Of a stretch of 33,247 bases of DNA, positions 21,590 to 30,427 are shown piece after piece. Position 1 is the stretch's first letter. Each line of letters begins with the position of its first letter. The notes beneath the pieces were generated by a model. That model was not told where the DNA came from and ran no database searches. It worked only from the letters and a program-made list of their open reading frames with translations. The DNA is from Acidobacteriaceae bacterium. Lineage in GTDB: Bacteria > Acidobacteriota > Terriglobia > Terriglobales > Acidobacteriaceae. The DNA lies in assembly GCA_030038195.1 (NCBI GenBank), contig JASHPJ010000094.1, forward strand, positions 1-33,247. The letters run 5' to 3'. The translations under genes were made by a program, and so were the position numbers.

Positions 21590-22894
21590 ATGAGTCAAGC
21601 CGCGGGTACAACGATAGAAATCGGCACGAGCATCGAAGAGCGGTTCAAGGCAGTGCGCCGGCGCACCGCGGCGCTCTGCACTCCGCTCACGGCTGAGGAC
21701 ATGATGGTGCAGTCCTGTTCCGAGGCATCGCCTGCAAAATGGCATCTGGCCCACACGGCGTGGTTCTTCGAGTCTTTTGTGCTGCGTGAGTTCCTGCCCG
21801 GCTACCATCTCTTCAAGGCCGATTTTCCCTGGCTCTTCAACAGCTATTACGAAGGCTTTTCGGCCTTTCCGGAAAAACGGCTGCGCGCGTCGTTCTCGCG
21901 TCCTGGACTGGAAGAGATCCTCGCCTATCGCGAGCATGTGGACCAAGCCATCGAGCGGCTTTTCGAAAGCGACCCTCCGGCTGAAGCGCTCCGGCGCATC
22001 GAGCTAGGTGCGAACCACGAAGAGCAGCACCAGGAGCTGCTGCTCACCGACATTCTGCATGCTTTCTTCACCAACCCACTGCGGCCGGCCTACGCACAAC
22101 GCGCAACTGCAGCGCTTCGTTCGCAAGGTCCGGGCCCGGCCGAGCCCGGCTTCCAAAATTTCAAGGGAGGGTTACGGCAGGTGGGGTTCGCCGGCGACGG
22201 CTTCTGCTTCGACAACGAGCTGGGCCGCCACCAGGTGTGGCTCGAGCCTTATGCGCTCGCCGACCGGCTGACGACCTGCGGAGAATACCTGGCCTTTATG
22301 GCCGACGGCGGCTACAGCCGCGCCGAGCTGTGGCTTTCAGCCGGATGGGCGACCGTGAAAGAGAAAGGCTGGCGTGCGCCGCTTTACTGGTCGCAGGAGG
22401 GCGGCGATGCGCGTGACGATTGGACCGTCTTTACGCTCGGCGGCAGCCTGCCGCTCAAAAGCCTGCTCGATGCGCCGGTGAGCCACGTGAGCTATTACGA
22501 GGCCGACGCCTACGCCCGCTGGGCCGGCTGTCGGCTTCCGACCGAGTTCGAATGGGAGGTTGCAGCCGAGGGCCAGCCGGTAGAAGGCAACCTGCTGGAA
22601 TCGGAACGGCTGACTCCCGCCCCGGTCACAACCCTGGTCCAAGGTCAGAGCCCCGGGCAGTGGCAGCGCTGGGGAGACTGCTGGGAGTGGACGGGCAGCG
22701 CGTATCTGCCCTATCCGGGCTTCAAGCCGCTGGCCGGCGCGCTGGGCGAGTACAACGGCAAGTTCATGAGCGGCCAGATGGTCCTGCGCGGCGGATCGTG
22801 CGTTACGCCACAGCGCCATATCCGGTCGAGTTACCGCAACTTCTTTGCGCCGGAGACGCGCTGGCAATTTTCCGGCCTCCGCTTGGCATCATAG
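21590..22894 (+). CDS. egtB: Hercynine oxygenase EgtB (sulfoxide synthase)
   Basis: 434 residues from the ATG at 21590, 11 nt after GGGAGG. The N-terminal DinB-like domain supplies the iron ligands: His55 (WHLAHTAWFFE) and His143/His147 (HEEQHQE). The C-terminal formylglycine-generating-enzyme-like domain has GVTHVSYYEADAYARW-type sequence (VSHVSYYEADAYARWAGCRLPTEFEWE), GDCWEWTGSAYLPYPGF, and VLRGGSCVTPQRHIRSSYRNFF. EgtB joins hercynine to a thiol with O2, forming the C-S bond of ergothioneine. egtD follows after 27 nt. No egtC is present, consistent with a version using cysteine directly. Confidence 0.94.
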   Translation: MSQAAGTTIEIGTSIEERFKAVRRRTAALCTPLTAEDMMVQSCSEASPAKWHLAHTAWFFESFVLREFLPGYHLFKADFPWLFNSYYEGFSAFPEKRLRASFSRPGLEEILAYREHVDQAIERLFESDPPAEALRRIELGANHEEQHQELLLTDILHAFFTNPLRPAYAQRATAALRSQGPGPAEPGFQNFKGGLRQVGFAGDGFCFDNELGRHQVWLEPYALADRLTTCGEYLAFMADGGYSRAELWLSAGWATVKEKGWRAPLYWSQEGGDARDDWTVFTLGGSLPLKSLLDAPVSHVSYYEADAYARWAGCRLPTEFEWEVAAEGQPVEGNLLESERLTPAPVTTLVQGQSPGQWQRWGDCWEWTGSAYLPYPGFKPLAGALGEYNGKFMSGQMVLRGGSCVTPQRHIRSSYRNFFAPETRWQFSGLRLAS

Positions 22895-22921
22895 GACATT
22901 TTCGCGCATCGAAACCTTTAC

Positions 22922-23917
22922 ATGACTCCCGCGGCTTCTACCCCAACCGAATGGCAGATTGACGAGCAGGTGGCCGCGGCCGTGCGCGCGGGGCTTGCCT
23001 CCACTCCCAAGCGGCTGCCTCCCTGGCTGTTTTATGACGAGACGGGCTCGCGCCTCTTCGACCAGATTACCGAGCTGCCCGAGTATTACCTGACGCGCAC
23101 CGAGCGCGCCATCCTCGCCCGCCACGCCGGCGCAATGATCGCGCAAGCCGCGGGCGCCCGGAGCCAGCGATGTCCGCGGCTGCGCATCGCCGAGCTTGGC
23201 GCCGGATCGGCGGAAAAAACCCGCATCCTGCTGCGCGCAGCCGTCGAGCTGCAAGGCAGCGTGCTTTACCAGCCGGTGGATGTTTCGGCGACCGCTTTGC
23301 TTGCCGCACAGGCACGCATCGAGCGCGAGATTCCCGCCGTGCGCGTGCGGCCGCTGGCCATGGATTACACGAACGGGTTTGCTTTCGAGCCCAGCGGTCC
23401 CGGCGAGCGTCGGCTGGTGCTCTACATCGGATCGAGCATCGGCAACTTTGAGCCGGAAGAAGCTGCGCATTTGCTGGCCAAGGTGCGCGCGCAGCTCCAT
23501 CCGGGCGACGGCATGTTGCTGGGCGTGGACCTGGTCAAGGACGAGCAGATGCTATTGGCGGCCTACGATGACAGCGCGGGCACAACCGCGGCCTTCAACA
23601 AAAACATGCTCGCGCGTCTGAACCGCGATCTTGGCGCGAACTTCGATCCCGATGCATTTCTCCACCGCGCCGTGTGGAACCCAGGGCATTCCCGCATGGA
23701 GATGCATCTCGAAAGTCGCCTGGCCCAGCGCGTTCAACTTGCCGCGCTCGACTTCGTCGCTGACTTTGCCGCGGGCGAAACCATCCACACCGAAAACAGC
23801 TATAAGTACCAGCCGGGGCAGGCCGAAGCGTTGCTGGCTGGAGCGGGCTTTGCGCCGGCTTCCGCCTGGACCGACGAGCGAGGATGGTTTGCCGTTCACC
23901 TCGCCCGCGTGGAATAA
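22922..23917 (+). CDS. egtD: L-histidine N(alpha)-methyltransferase EgtD
   Basis: 331 residues. FDQITELPEYYLTRTE (47-62) is the characteristic histidine-binding region. The SAM-binding loop IAELGAGSAEKT follows near 89-100, then VDVSATALLAAQ, YIGSSIGNFEPEEA and GVDLVKDEQMLLAAYDD. Near the C-terminus HTENSYKY and GWFAVHLAR complete the family pattern. EgtD trimethylates histidine to hercynine, the substrate of EgtB, so the two genes form a minimal ergothioneine operon; ergothioneine protects against oxidants. Convergent with the GH27 gene, with 45 nt between. Confidence 0.95.
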   Translation: MTPAASTPTEWQIDEQVAAAVRAGLASTPKRLPPWLFYDETGSRLFDQITELPEYYLTRTERAILARHAGAMIAQAAGARSQRCPRLRIAELGAGSAEKTRILLRAAVELQGSVLYQPVDVSATALLAAQARIEREIPAVRVRPLAMDYTNGFAFEPSGPGERRLVLYIGSSIGNFEPEEAAHLLAKVRAQLHPGDGMLLGVDLVKDEQMLLAAYDDSAGTTAAFNKNMLARLNRDLGANFDPDAFLHRAVWNPGHSRMEMHLESRLAQRVQLAALDFVADFAAGETIHTENSYKYQPGQAEALLAGAGFAPASAWTDERGWFAVHLARVE

Positions 23918-23962
23918 GGCTTCCTGGAAAACGCTGGAGTTCGCAGCGCCGCGCTGCAAGCT

Positions 23963-25195
23963 CTACTTCGGCGACGCGATCCTTACCAGCAGGATGTTAC
24001 GGCTGGGAATCTCAAGCGGCATGTTGTCGGTAAGCTGCATCTCCTTGCCCGTCCACAGGTCCTTTGCCTGCTGCGGACCGTGCAGGCCAAGCCGCGCCAG
24101 GTCCAGGTGGAAGGGATGGGTGGAAACGCGCTCGCTGCCAGCGTTGATCACCGCGATGGCCATCGCGCCGCCGGCGAGATGCCGCGTCCACACATCCACT
24201 TCTCCTTCAGAGTAGATGCGCGTGCCTTCGCGTCCCAGCTTGTCCTGGTCGATGGCGATGACGTCCCGGTTGGTCAGGATCGCCTTGATCTCCGGGGTCA
24301 TGTTGGGCAGGTCGTTGCCGGCCAGCAGCGGTGCGGCAAGCATGGCCCACATGGAAAAGTGAACCCGGTTCTCGCCCAACGTGAGCTTGCCGTTGCCTAC
24401 CTCCAGCATGTCCGGATCGTTCCAGTGGCCCGGCCCGGCGTATTTGGCCAGCCCCGCCTGCATGTTGAGGATGGTGTAAATGCTGTTCCAGTTGGGCTGG
24501 ATATCGCCGGTCGTGCGCCACAGATTCGCGCCCACCTTCGGTCCCCACTCCCACACGGCATCCCATCCGTACTGGCAGAGCGAGTAGACGATCGGACGGC
24601 CGGTGGCCTTCAGCGCGTCATCCATCTTCTTATAGGCCTCTTGCATCAGCCGCATCTGCTCGGCCTTGTCATCGGGAGCCTTGGCATTCATGACTGCAGG
24701 ACGGAAGCTGCACAGGTCGTATTTCAGGTAGTCGATGCCCCACGACGCGTAAAGCTGCGCGTCCTGCACTTCGTGGTCCAGCGAGCCGGCGTAGTGAGCG
24801 CAGGTCTGCGGGCCGGGCGAGGAGTAGATGCCCAGCTTGAGCCCCTTGGAGTGCACATAATCGGCGAGCGCTTTCATGTCAGGAAACTTCGAGTTGGTGT
24901 GCAGCACGCCGTCTGCGTCGCGGTCGCCTTCCCACGTGTCGTCGATGTTGATGTAGATGTAGCCCGCATCGCGCATGCCCGTTGCCACCATCTGGTCGGC
25001 GGCGTTGCGAATGTCCTGATCGGTTACCCGCCCGGCAAAGAAGTTCCAGCTATTCCACCCCATGGGCGGCGTCTGCGCCACTCGCGGCGCTGCGGATTCT
25101 GCGGCGGAGTGGCGCGGCGCAGGCCTGGCTTGGGCCGGGACAGTAAACGTTGCCAAAGCAAGCACGGCAAGGGTAAGCGGAGCGGGAAAACGCAT
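23963..25195 (-). CDS. Secreted alpha-galactosidase, glycoside hydrolase family 27
   Basis: 410 residues from the ATG at 25195, preceded by AGGAGA. A signal peptide (MRFPAPLTLAVLALATFTVPAQA) means export. The GH27 barrel begins TPPMGWNSWNFF and has the nucleophile in YLKYDLCSF (Asp160), and the acid/base Asp231 in WRTTGDIQPNW. HWNDPDMLEVGN and FSMWAMLAAPLLAGND are typical. A C-terminal beta domain follows (about 320-410). It removes alpha-galactosyl or related units from plant oligo- or polysaccharides. No transporter or sugar-binding gene is adjacent, so it probably acts alone. Confidence 0.94.
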   Translation of the reverse strand: MRFPAPLTLAVLALATFTVPAQARPAPRHSAAESAAPRVAQTPPMGWNSWNFFAGRVTDQDIRNAADQMVATGMRDAGYIYINIDDTWEGDRDADGVLHTNSKFPDMKALADYVHSKGLKLGIYSSPGPQTCAHYAGSLDHEVQDAQLYASWGIDYLKYDLCSFRPAVMNAKAPDDKAEQMRLMQEAYKKMDDALKATGRPIVYSLCQYGWDAVWEWGPKVGANLWRTTGDIQPNWNSIYTILNMQAGLAKYAGPGHWNDPDMLEVGNGKLTLGENRVHFSMWAMLAAPLLAGNDLPNMTPEIKAILTNRDVIAIDQDKLGREGTRIYSEGEVDVWTRHLAGGAMAIAVINAGSERVSTHPFHLDLARLGLHGPQQAKDLWTGKEMQLTDNMPLEIPSRNILLVRIASPK

Positions 25196-25301
25196 AGAGT
25201 GGAATTCTCCTGAAAACTTTTTCAGTGGAATACTACCTTCTGGATACGGATTCGGCAATGGGCGATGCAATTCGAACTGAGACTCCTCCGCAAACGAGCC
25301 T

Positions 25302-25973
25302 TCAGCCGAAAAGGCTGTCGATTTTCTGCTGGAGCGCGCTTACTGCCTGCCGCAGCTCGGCGACGGTTGATTCCAACTGCGCGATGCGCCCGGCGTAAGC
25401 CGTTCTCTCCACGGAAGGCTCCGCGCCGCGCGCCGGCTCAGCCTGCGCAGCGGCCATCGACTCGACCGCGCCCGCAAGCAGATGCACGTAGCGTGACTCC
25501 TTGGCGCCGGGCTGGCGCGGCAGCATGGCTACGAGCGCCGGCTCGCGCTCCATCAGCTTCTGCAAAGAAGCAAGCACGTCGCCGATCTCGTCAAAGCGAT
25601 GCATGCGCTCGGCGCGGCTGCGCAGCTCGCCCGGCGTCTGCGGCCCGCGCAGCAGCAGCACGCAGATGAGCGCCGTTTCCGCGCGGCTGAAGTTGAAAGC
25701 CTCGCCCAGCCAGTGCTCGTACTTGGTCACGCGCCCGTCGGCTGAGCGCGCGCGGCCGGCGAGACGGTCGTCTTCGAGCCCATGCAGCGCCTGGCGCACG
25801 TCGTCTTCGTCAAGATTCATCACCGGCTCGCGGTTCGAGCGCTGGTTGCAGGCGTTGACCAGCGCATGCAACGAGAGCGGATAGTACTCGGGCGTGGTTA
25901 CTTCCTTTTCAATGAGCGCGCCCAGTACACGGGCCTCAGCAGCGGTGAGATGGAAAGGCGGTTCCGGCAGCAT
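25302..25973 (-). CDS. YceH family protein (DUF480)
   Basis: 223 residues. The N-terminal part contains the family wording LTAAEARVLGALIEKEVTTPEYYPLSLHALVNACNQRSNREPV and the second winged helix-like half RAETALICVLLLRGPQTPGELRSRAERMHRF. A linker is followed by a short C-terminal coiled coil (AYAGRIAQLESTVAELRQAVSALQQKI). DUF480 proteins have two winged-helix-like domains; their function is not established. It lies 36 nt downstream of the RND pump gene on the same strand, so it may be co-transcribed with the efflux genes, although a link in function is inference. Confidence 0.92.
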   Translation of the reverse strand: MLPEPPFHLTAAEARVLGALIEKEVTTPEYYPLSLHALVNACNQRSNREPVMNLDEDDVRQALHGLEDDRLAGRARSADGRVTKYEHWLGEAFNFSRAETALICVLLLRGPQTPGELRSRAERMHRFDEIGDVLASLQKLMEREPALVAMLPRQPGAKESRYVHLLAGAVESMAAAQAEPARGAEPSVERTAYAGRIAQLESTVAELRQAVSALQQKIDSLFG

Positions 25974-26009
25974 GATTTCATTGTCCCATTGCGACGCGGC
26001 GCGAGAAAA

Positions 26010-29000
26010 CTACACAGCTTCTTCAGCCGGTGCGGCGCGGGTGCGCGTGAGCAGGAAGTAGACCAGGGGTGTAATTACCAGGCTCAGCACCATGGAGACG
26101 CACAGCCCGCCTATGACTGCAATCGCCAGCGGCTGCAGCATCTGCGAGCCCGCGCCCAGCGCGAACGCCAGCGGCAGCATGCCCGAGACCGCGGCCAGCG
26201 CGGTCATCACGATGGGCCGCAGGCGGCGCTGCGCCGCGCGCAGCATCGCATCGCGCGCCGATGCGCCCCCGGCGCGGAACCGCTCGTCGGCATCGAGCAG
26301 AAGAATGCCGTTCTTGGCCACGATGCCGATAACCATGATGAGCCCCATGAACGAGGCGACATTAAATGTAGTGCCGGTAACCAGCAGCGCAAGGATCACG
26401 CCGGAGAGGGACAGAACCGACGAGGTGAGGATTGCGACAGGCGCGGGGAAGTTGCGAAACTCGGCCAGCAGCACGCCGAAGACCAGCGCCAGCGCCAGCA
26501 CCAGGACGCGCAGCAGATCGCGGAAAGATTGCTGCTGCTCCTGGTACTGGCCGCCGTACTCGACGCGCACCGAGGCGGGCAGATGCATGGCGGTCACGGT
26601 CTGCTTGACGCGGGCAATGGCCGTGCCCAGGTCAGAGCCTTCGAGCCGGCCCGTCACCGTAACCAGTCGCTGCAGATTCTCGCGCAGAATCTCGTTCTGC
26701 GGCGGAAGCTGCTCGATGGTTGCCAGCGAGCCCAGCGTGGCCGCGTGGCCGGAGCTCGAGTTGAAGACCGTGTTTTCGATCGCGTCGAGCGAAGCGCGGT
26801 GCTCATCGCTGAGACGCACACGGATGGCATAGGGCCGGCCGTTGGCGATGAGTGGGTTGGCTGCCGTTACGCCGTCAAGAATCGCTGTCGCATCTTCAGA
26901 GACTTCGCTGGGCGTGAATCCCATGCGGGCGGCAACCGATGGATCGACCTGGAAGTTCGTCGCCGGACCGCTGATGGTGTTCTCGATGCCGTTCTCGACG
27001 TCCACCACGCCGGGAATCCTGCCAATTGCGTCGCCGATGCGCGGCCCAAGCCGGGCCAGCAGCTGCGGGTTGTTGGCAAAGATCTTGATCCGGATGGGCT
27101 CGGGCGCATTGGAAAGATCGCCAATCATGTCCTGCAGGACCTGCGTGAACTCCACGTCGAGCTCCGGCTCGGTGGCACGGATCTTCTCGCGCACGTCTTC
27201 CATCACTTCATCGATGGAGCGGCTGCGATGCGCTTTGAGCTTCACGGTAAAGTCGCCGGTATTCGCCTCGGTCACCGCGGCCAGCCCCATCTGCAGGCCG
27301 GTGCGGCGGGAGGTGACGTCCACCTCCGGCTCGGAGAGCAGAATCTGCTCCACGCGCTCCAGCACGCGATTGGTCTCGGTGAGCGAGCTGCCGGCAGGCA
27401 TGATGTAGTCGAGAATGAATCCGCCTTCGTCCATCTCGGGCAGAAGATCGGAGCCGAGCGCCTGGTAGCCAGCCCATGTGCCGATGGCCAGCAGCAGGCA
27501 GATTCCTCCCGTCCACAAGGGCCTGGCCAGGACCCAGTCGAGCACTTTGCGATGAAGCTCAAGGACGCGCGTGAGGAAGCGCCCGGCGGCGTGGCCGTCA
27601 TGGCGAGAACGATTGCCCCGCTCGCGCAGCAGCGCGTAACTCAGTCCCGGCGTCCAGGTGAGCGCGAGCAGCAGCGAAGTAAGCAGCGCCGCCGTCATGG
27701 TGATGGCCAGCGCGCGAAAGAAGCTGCCGGTCACGCCGCTCACCGCCACCAGCGGCAGAAAGACCACCACCGGCGTAATCGTGGAACCGACCAGCGGCGT
27801 GGTGATCTCCTGGAGCGCCTTGCGCACCGCTTCCGCGCGATGCTCGCCGGCATCGCGGTGCATCACGATGTTTTCAACCACGACGATGGCGTCGTCGATC
27901 ACCAGGCCGATGGCGGCGGCCAGACCGCCCAGCGTCATCAGGTTGAAGCTCTCGCCGATCATCCATAGCACAACAATGGTTATGGCGATGGTCACCGGTA
28001 TCACCAGGCCGGCGATGAGCGACGAGATCCAGTCGCGCAGAAACAGAAACAGGATGACGCAGGCCAGCACCAGCCCGATGAAGATGGCGTCGCGCACGCT
28101 GGAGATGCTGTCGCGCACCAGCTGCGACTGATCGTAGAAGAGATCGAGCTTCACGCCCGGCGGCAGCTTCTTGCGCAGCCCGGTTATCTGCTGCGCTACG
28201 GCACTGGCCACGGCCACGGTGTTGCTCGATGGCTGGCGCGCGATGTTCAGCAGCACGGCGTTCTTGCCGTTGGCCGTCACCGTGGTGTAGACGGGCATGG
28301 CCGCCTGCTCGACCGTTGCCACATCGGCCACGCGCACTGGCGCGCCTGCAGGCGTGGTTTTGACGACGAGCTGGCGCAGGCCGTCCACATCGTGCACCGG
28401 CGCGCCCACCAGGCCCAGGATGAGCTGGTGATTCGCTTCGTAGAGTCCCGGCGAGTCAACCATGTTGGAGGCGTCGATGGCGTTTACCAGGTCGGGGATG
28501 GTAACGCCGGTGGCCTGCAGCATGGCGAGGTTGGGAGTGACGTGAAACTCGGGTACCTGGCCGCCCTGCACCACCACGGTGCTCACGCCGGCCACGCGAT
28601 TGAGCGGCGGCTTGAGATCGTAAGTGGCAATCTCCCAGAGACGCGCCTGCGAAACCGTGTCGGAAGTAAGGCTGTAGCCAAGAATGGGGAACGTGGCAAA
28701 GGTGAGCCGGTTGGTGGTGATGCGCACAGTCGAAGGCAGCGTCTGCTCCACCTTGGCGAGCGCTGCGTCCACAAGCTGCAGTTGGCGCACCATGTCCTCA
28801 TGCCAGTCGAAAAACAGGCTCACCTCGGCCGAGCCGCGGCTGGTTGTGGAGCGCACGAGAACGAGCCCCGGCACCGAGTTTACCGCGTCTTCAATGGGCC
28901 GCGTGATGGCCACCTGCATCTGCTCGACGGGCATCACGCCGTTGTCAACGCCGATGACCACGCGCGGAAAATTCGTTTCGGGAAAGACGGCGATGGGGAC

Positions 29001-29111
29001 CTGGAATGCGAGATAGATGCCGGCGCCGGTGAGCATCGCGGCAAAGAAGAAGATGGTGCGCGTGGAGCGCGCCAGCCAGAAGGCTTCGCGCGCAGGAGCC
29101 TCGCCGGACAT
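26010..29111 (-). CDS. RND family efflux permease (AcrB-type)
   Basis: 1033 residues, the usual RND size, with twelve hydrophobic segments and two large periplasmic loops. TM4 carries the paired proton-relay acids Asp406/Asp407 (GLVIDDAIVVVENI) and TM10 the matching Lys933 (GIVAKNGILLLD). The DD pair is the drug-exporter pattern more than the heavy-metal one, but substrate cannot be read. The C-terminus LVITPLVYFLLTR is typical. It overlaps the adaptor gene by 1 nt (TGATG), so translation is coupled. Together with the adaptor and TolC it forms a three-part pump across both membranes. Confidence 0.95.
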   Translation of the reverse strand: MSGEAPAREAFWLARSTRTIFFFAAMLTGAGIYLAFQVPIAVFPETNFPRVVIGVDNGVMPVEQMQVAITRPIEDAVNSVPGLVLVRSTTSRGSAEVSLFFDWHEDMVRQLQLVDAALAKVEQTLPSTVRITTNRLTFATFPILGYSLTSDTVSQARLWEIATYDLKPPLNRVAGVSTVVVQGGQVPEFHVTPNLAMLQATGVTIPDLVNAIDASNMVDSPGLYEANHQLILGLVGAPVHDVDGLRQLVVKTTPAGAPVRVADVATVEQAAMPVYTTVTANGKNAVLLNIARQPSSNTVAVASAVAQQITGLRKKLPPGVKLDLFYDQSQLVRDSISSVRDAIFIGLVLACVILFLFLRDWISSLIAGLVIPVTIAITIVVLWMIGESFNLMTLGGLAAAIGLVIDDAIVVVENIVMHRDAGEHRAEAVRKALQEITTPLVGSTITPVVVFLPLVAVSGVTGSFFRALAITMTAALLTSLLLALTWTPGLSYALLRERGNRSRHDGHAAGRFLTRVLELHRKVLDWVLARPLWTGGICLLLAIGTWAGYQALGSDLLPEMDEGGFILDYIMPAGSSLTETNRVLERVEQILLSEPEVDVTSRRTGLQMGLAAVTEANTGDFTVKLKAHRSRSIDEVMEDVREKIRATEPELDVEFTQVLQDMIGDLSNAPEPIRIKIFANNPQLLARLGPRIGDAIGRIPGVVDVENGIENTISGPATNFQVDPSVAARMGFTPSEVSEDATAILDGVTAANPLIANGRPYAIRVRLSDEHRASLDAIENTVFNSSSGHAATLGSLATIEQLPPQNEILRENLQRLVTVTGRLEGSDLGTAIARVKQTVTAMHLPASVRVEYGGQYQEQQQSFRDLLRVLVLALALVFGVLLAEFRNFPAPVAILTSSVLSLSGVILALLVTGTTFNVASFMGLIMVIGIVAKNGILLLDADERFRAGGASARDAMLRAAQRRLRPIVMTALAAVSGMLPLAFALGAGSQMLQPLAIAVIGGLCVSMVLSLVITPLVYFLLTRTRAAPAEEAV

Positions 29112-30409
29112 CAGTTGCCGCCTCCGCTTGCGACATCGCTGCCGGCTGGCCCGACTTTCACTTTCGTTCCTTCCTCGAGACCGTAGGCTCCGCCGGTAAT
29201 GACCTGATCCGATGGCGCGAGGCCGCCCAGCACCTGCACATCCTTGCCGTCGGTGATGCCAAGCGTCACCGGCTTGCGATGCGCGGCTCCGTCCGTGCCC
29301 ACCACCATCACGGATTTACTGCCGTCCTCTGCGGTCAATACAGCAGAGCCGGGAATCTTCCATGCGTCTGCGACGCCCGCGGCGGAGAGGCTCACCTTCA
29401 CCGGCGTGCCCACCTTGAGCGCGCCGGACTGGTTGGCGATCCTGACCCAGACTTCTACGGTAGTGCTGCCTGCGTCGAGCGCCGGACTGACCAGCGAAAC
29501 CTTCGCTGCCACCGGACCGCCACGGCCGGGCACAAGTACCTGCGCTTCACCGCCGACCTTCAACTGCTGCGCAAGGCTCTGCGCAATGTGCGCCTTCGCA
29601 ATCAGGATCGATGTATCCATGACCGTGATGAGCGGCGCGCCCGCGGCTGCGGTTTCACCGGCAAAGAGAGGACGGTCTGTCACCACGCCGTCCATGGGGC
29701 TGCGAATCTCAGAGTAGCTCAACTGCGCTTCTGCGCCATCGTATTTTCCTCGCGCTGCAGTCAGGTTGCCCTGCGCGGCCTGGAGTGCTGCTGCACGACT
29801 CACGCCGCGCAGCGAGTCAAGATGCTTCGCCGCGGTATCGTAAGCGGCCTGCGCCTGCACCAGCTCGGCTTCCGCCGTGTCCAGGTCGCGGCCGGGGATG
29901 GCGCCCTCGGCAAAGAGCTGCTTGCGGCTCTTCACGATGCTCTGGCTCAGCTCAAGATTCGCTTTCGCCTGCGCCAGGTCCGACTCGGCCTTGAGCGTAT
30001 CTTCCGGCACCTGCGCCTTGGTGGTCGTGGCATACGCAGCCTGTGCGGCTATGTAGGCGCCCTTGCTGTCCATCACCGCGGCGGTGAGATCGTTGTTCTC
30101 GAGAGTGGCCAGCAGCTCACCAGCTTTTACGTGCGCGCCGCGCTGCACGTAAAACCGCTTCACCGGCGCGGTGATCCTGGGCTCGATGGCCCCCTGCGCA
30201 ACGGGCGCCAGCACCGCGTCGGCAACCACCTGCGCAGAAATGGCTCCCTGCACGGGATGCTCGGCCTGCACGGTGACTTCAGTCTCCGGCGCTGCCTCTT
30301 TTTTGCAGCCGGCTGCAGGCATCAGGACAGCAGCCATGGCGCACGCCACCGCGCAATGCGCCCGCAGCGCTGCATTTTTCTTTTCACTCCCGCTCATCTT
30401 TGCGCTCAT
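29111..30409 (-). CDS. RND efflux periplasmic adaptor (membrane fusion lipoprotein)
   Basis: 432 residues. A signal peptide ends in a lipobox-like MPAAGC (Cys35), so it is probably a lipoprotein. The split lipoyl domain (KRFYVQRGAHVKAGELLATLENNDL ... SEIRSPMDGVVTDRPLFAGETAAAG) surrounds a long coiled-coil hairpin (about 105-215). A beta-barrel domain (LIAKAHIAQSLAQQLKVGGEAQVLV) and a membrane-proximal domain follow. It links the inner-membrane RND pump to TolC. The TolC gene ends 18 nt upstream and the pump starts inside its stop codon, so all three genes form one operon. Confidence 0.94.
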   Translation of the reverse strand: MSAKMSGSEKKNAALRAHCAVACAMAAVLMPAAGCKKEAAPETEVTVQAEHPVQGAISAQVVADAVLAPVAQGAIEPRITAPVKRFYVQRGAHVKAGELLATLENNDLTAAVMDSKGAYIAAQAAYATTTKAQVPEDTLKAESDLAQAKANLELSQSIVKSRKQLFAEGAIPGRDLDTAEAELVQAQAAYDTAAKHLDSLRGVSRAAALQAAQGNLTAARGKYDGAEAQLSYSEIRSPMDGVVTDRPLFAGETAAAGAPLITVMDTSILIAKAHIAQSLAQQLKVGGEAQVLVPGRGGPVAAKVSLVSPALDAGSTTVEVWVRIANQSGALKVGTPVKVSLSAAGVADAWKIPGSAVLTAEDGSKSVMVVGTDGAAHRKPVTLGITDGKDVQVLGGLAPSDQVITGGAYGLEEGTKVKVGPAGSDVASGGGN

Positions 30410-30427
30410 CGTGTCTTCATTCCAGGC

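Noticed and set aside
25782..27968. A 728-codon open frame on the plus strand opposite the RND pump gene
   Set aside because: It is antisense to a clear RND permease, is rich in Arg/His/Gly/Gln and has no domain pattern; a GC-rich codon shadow.
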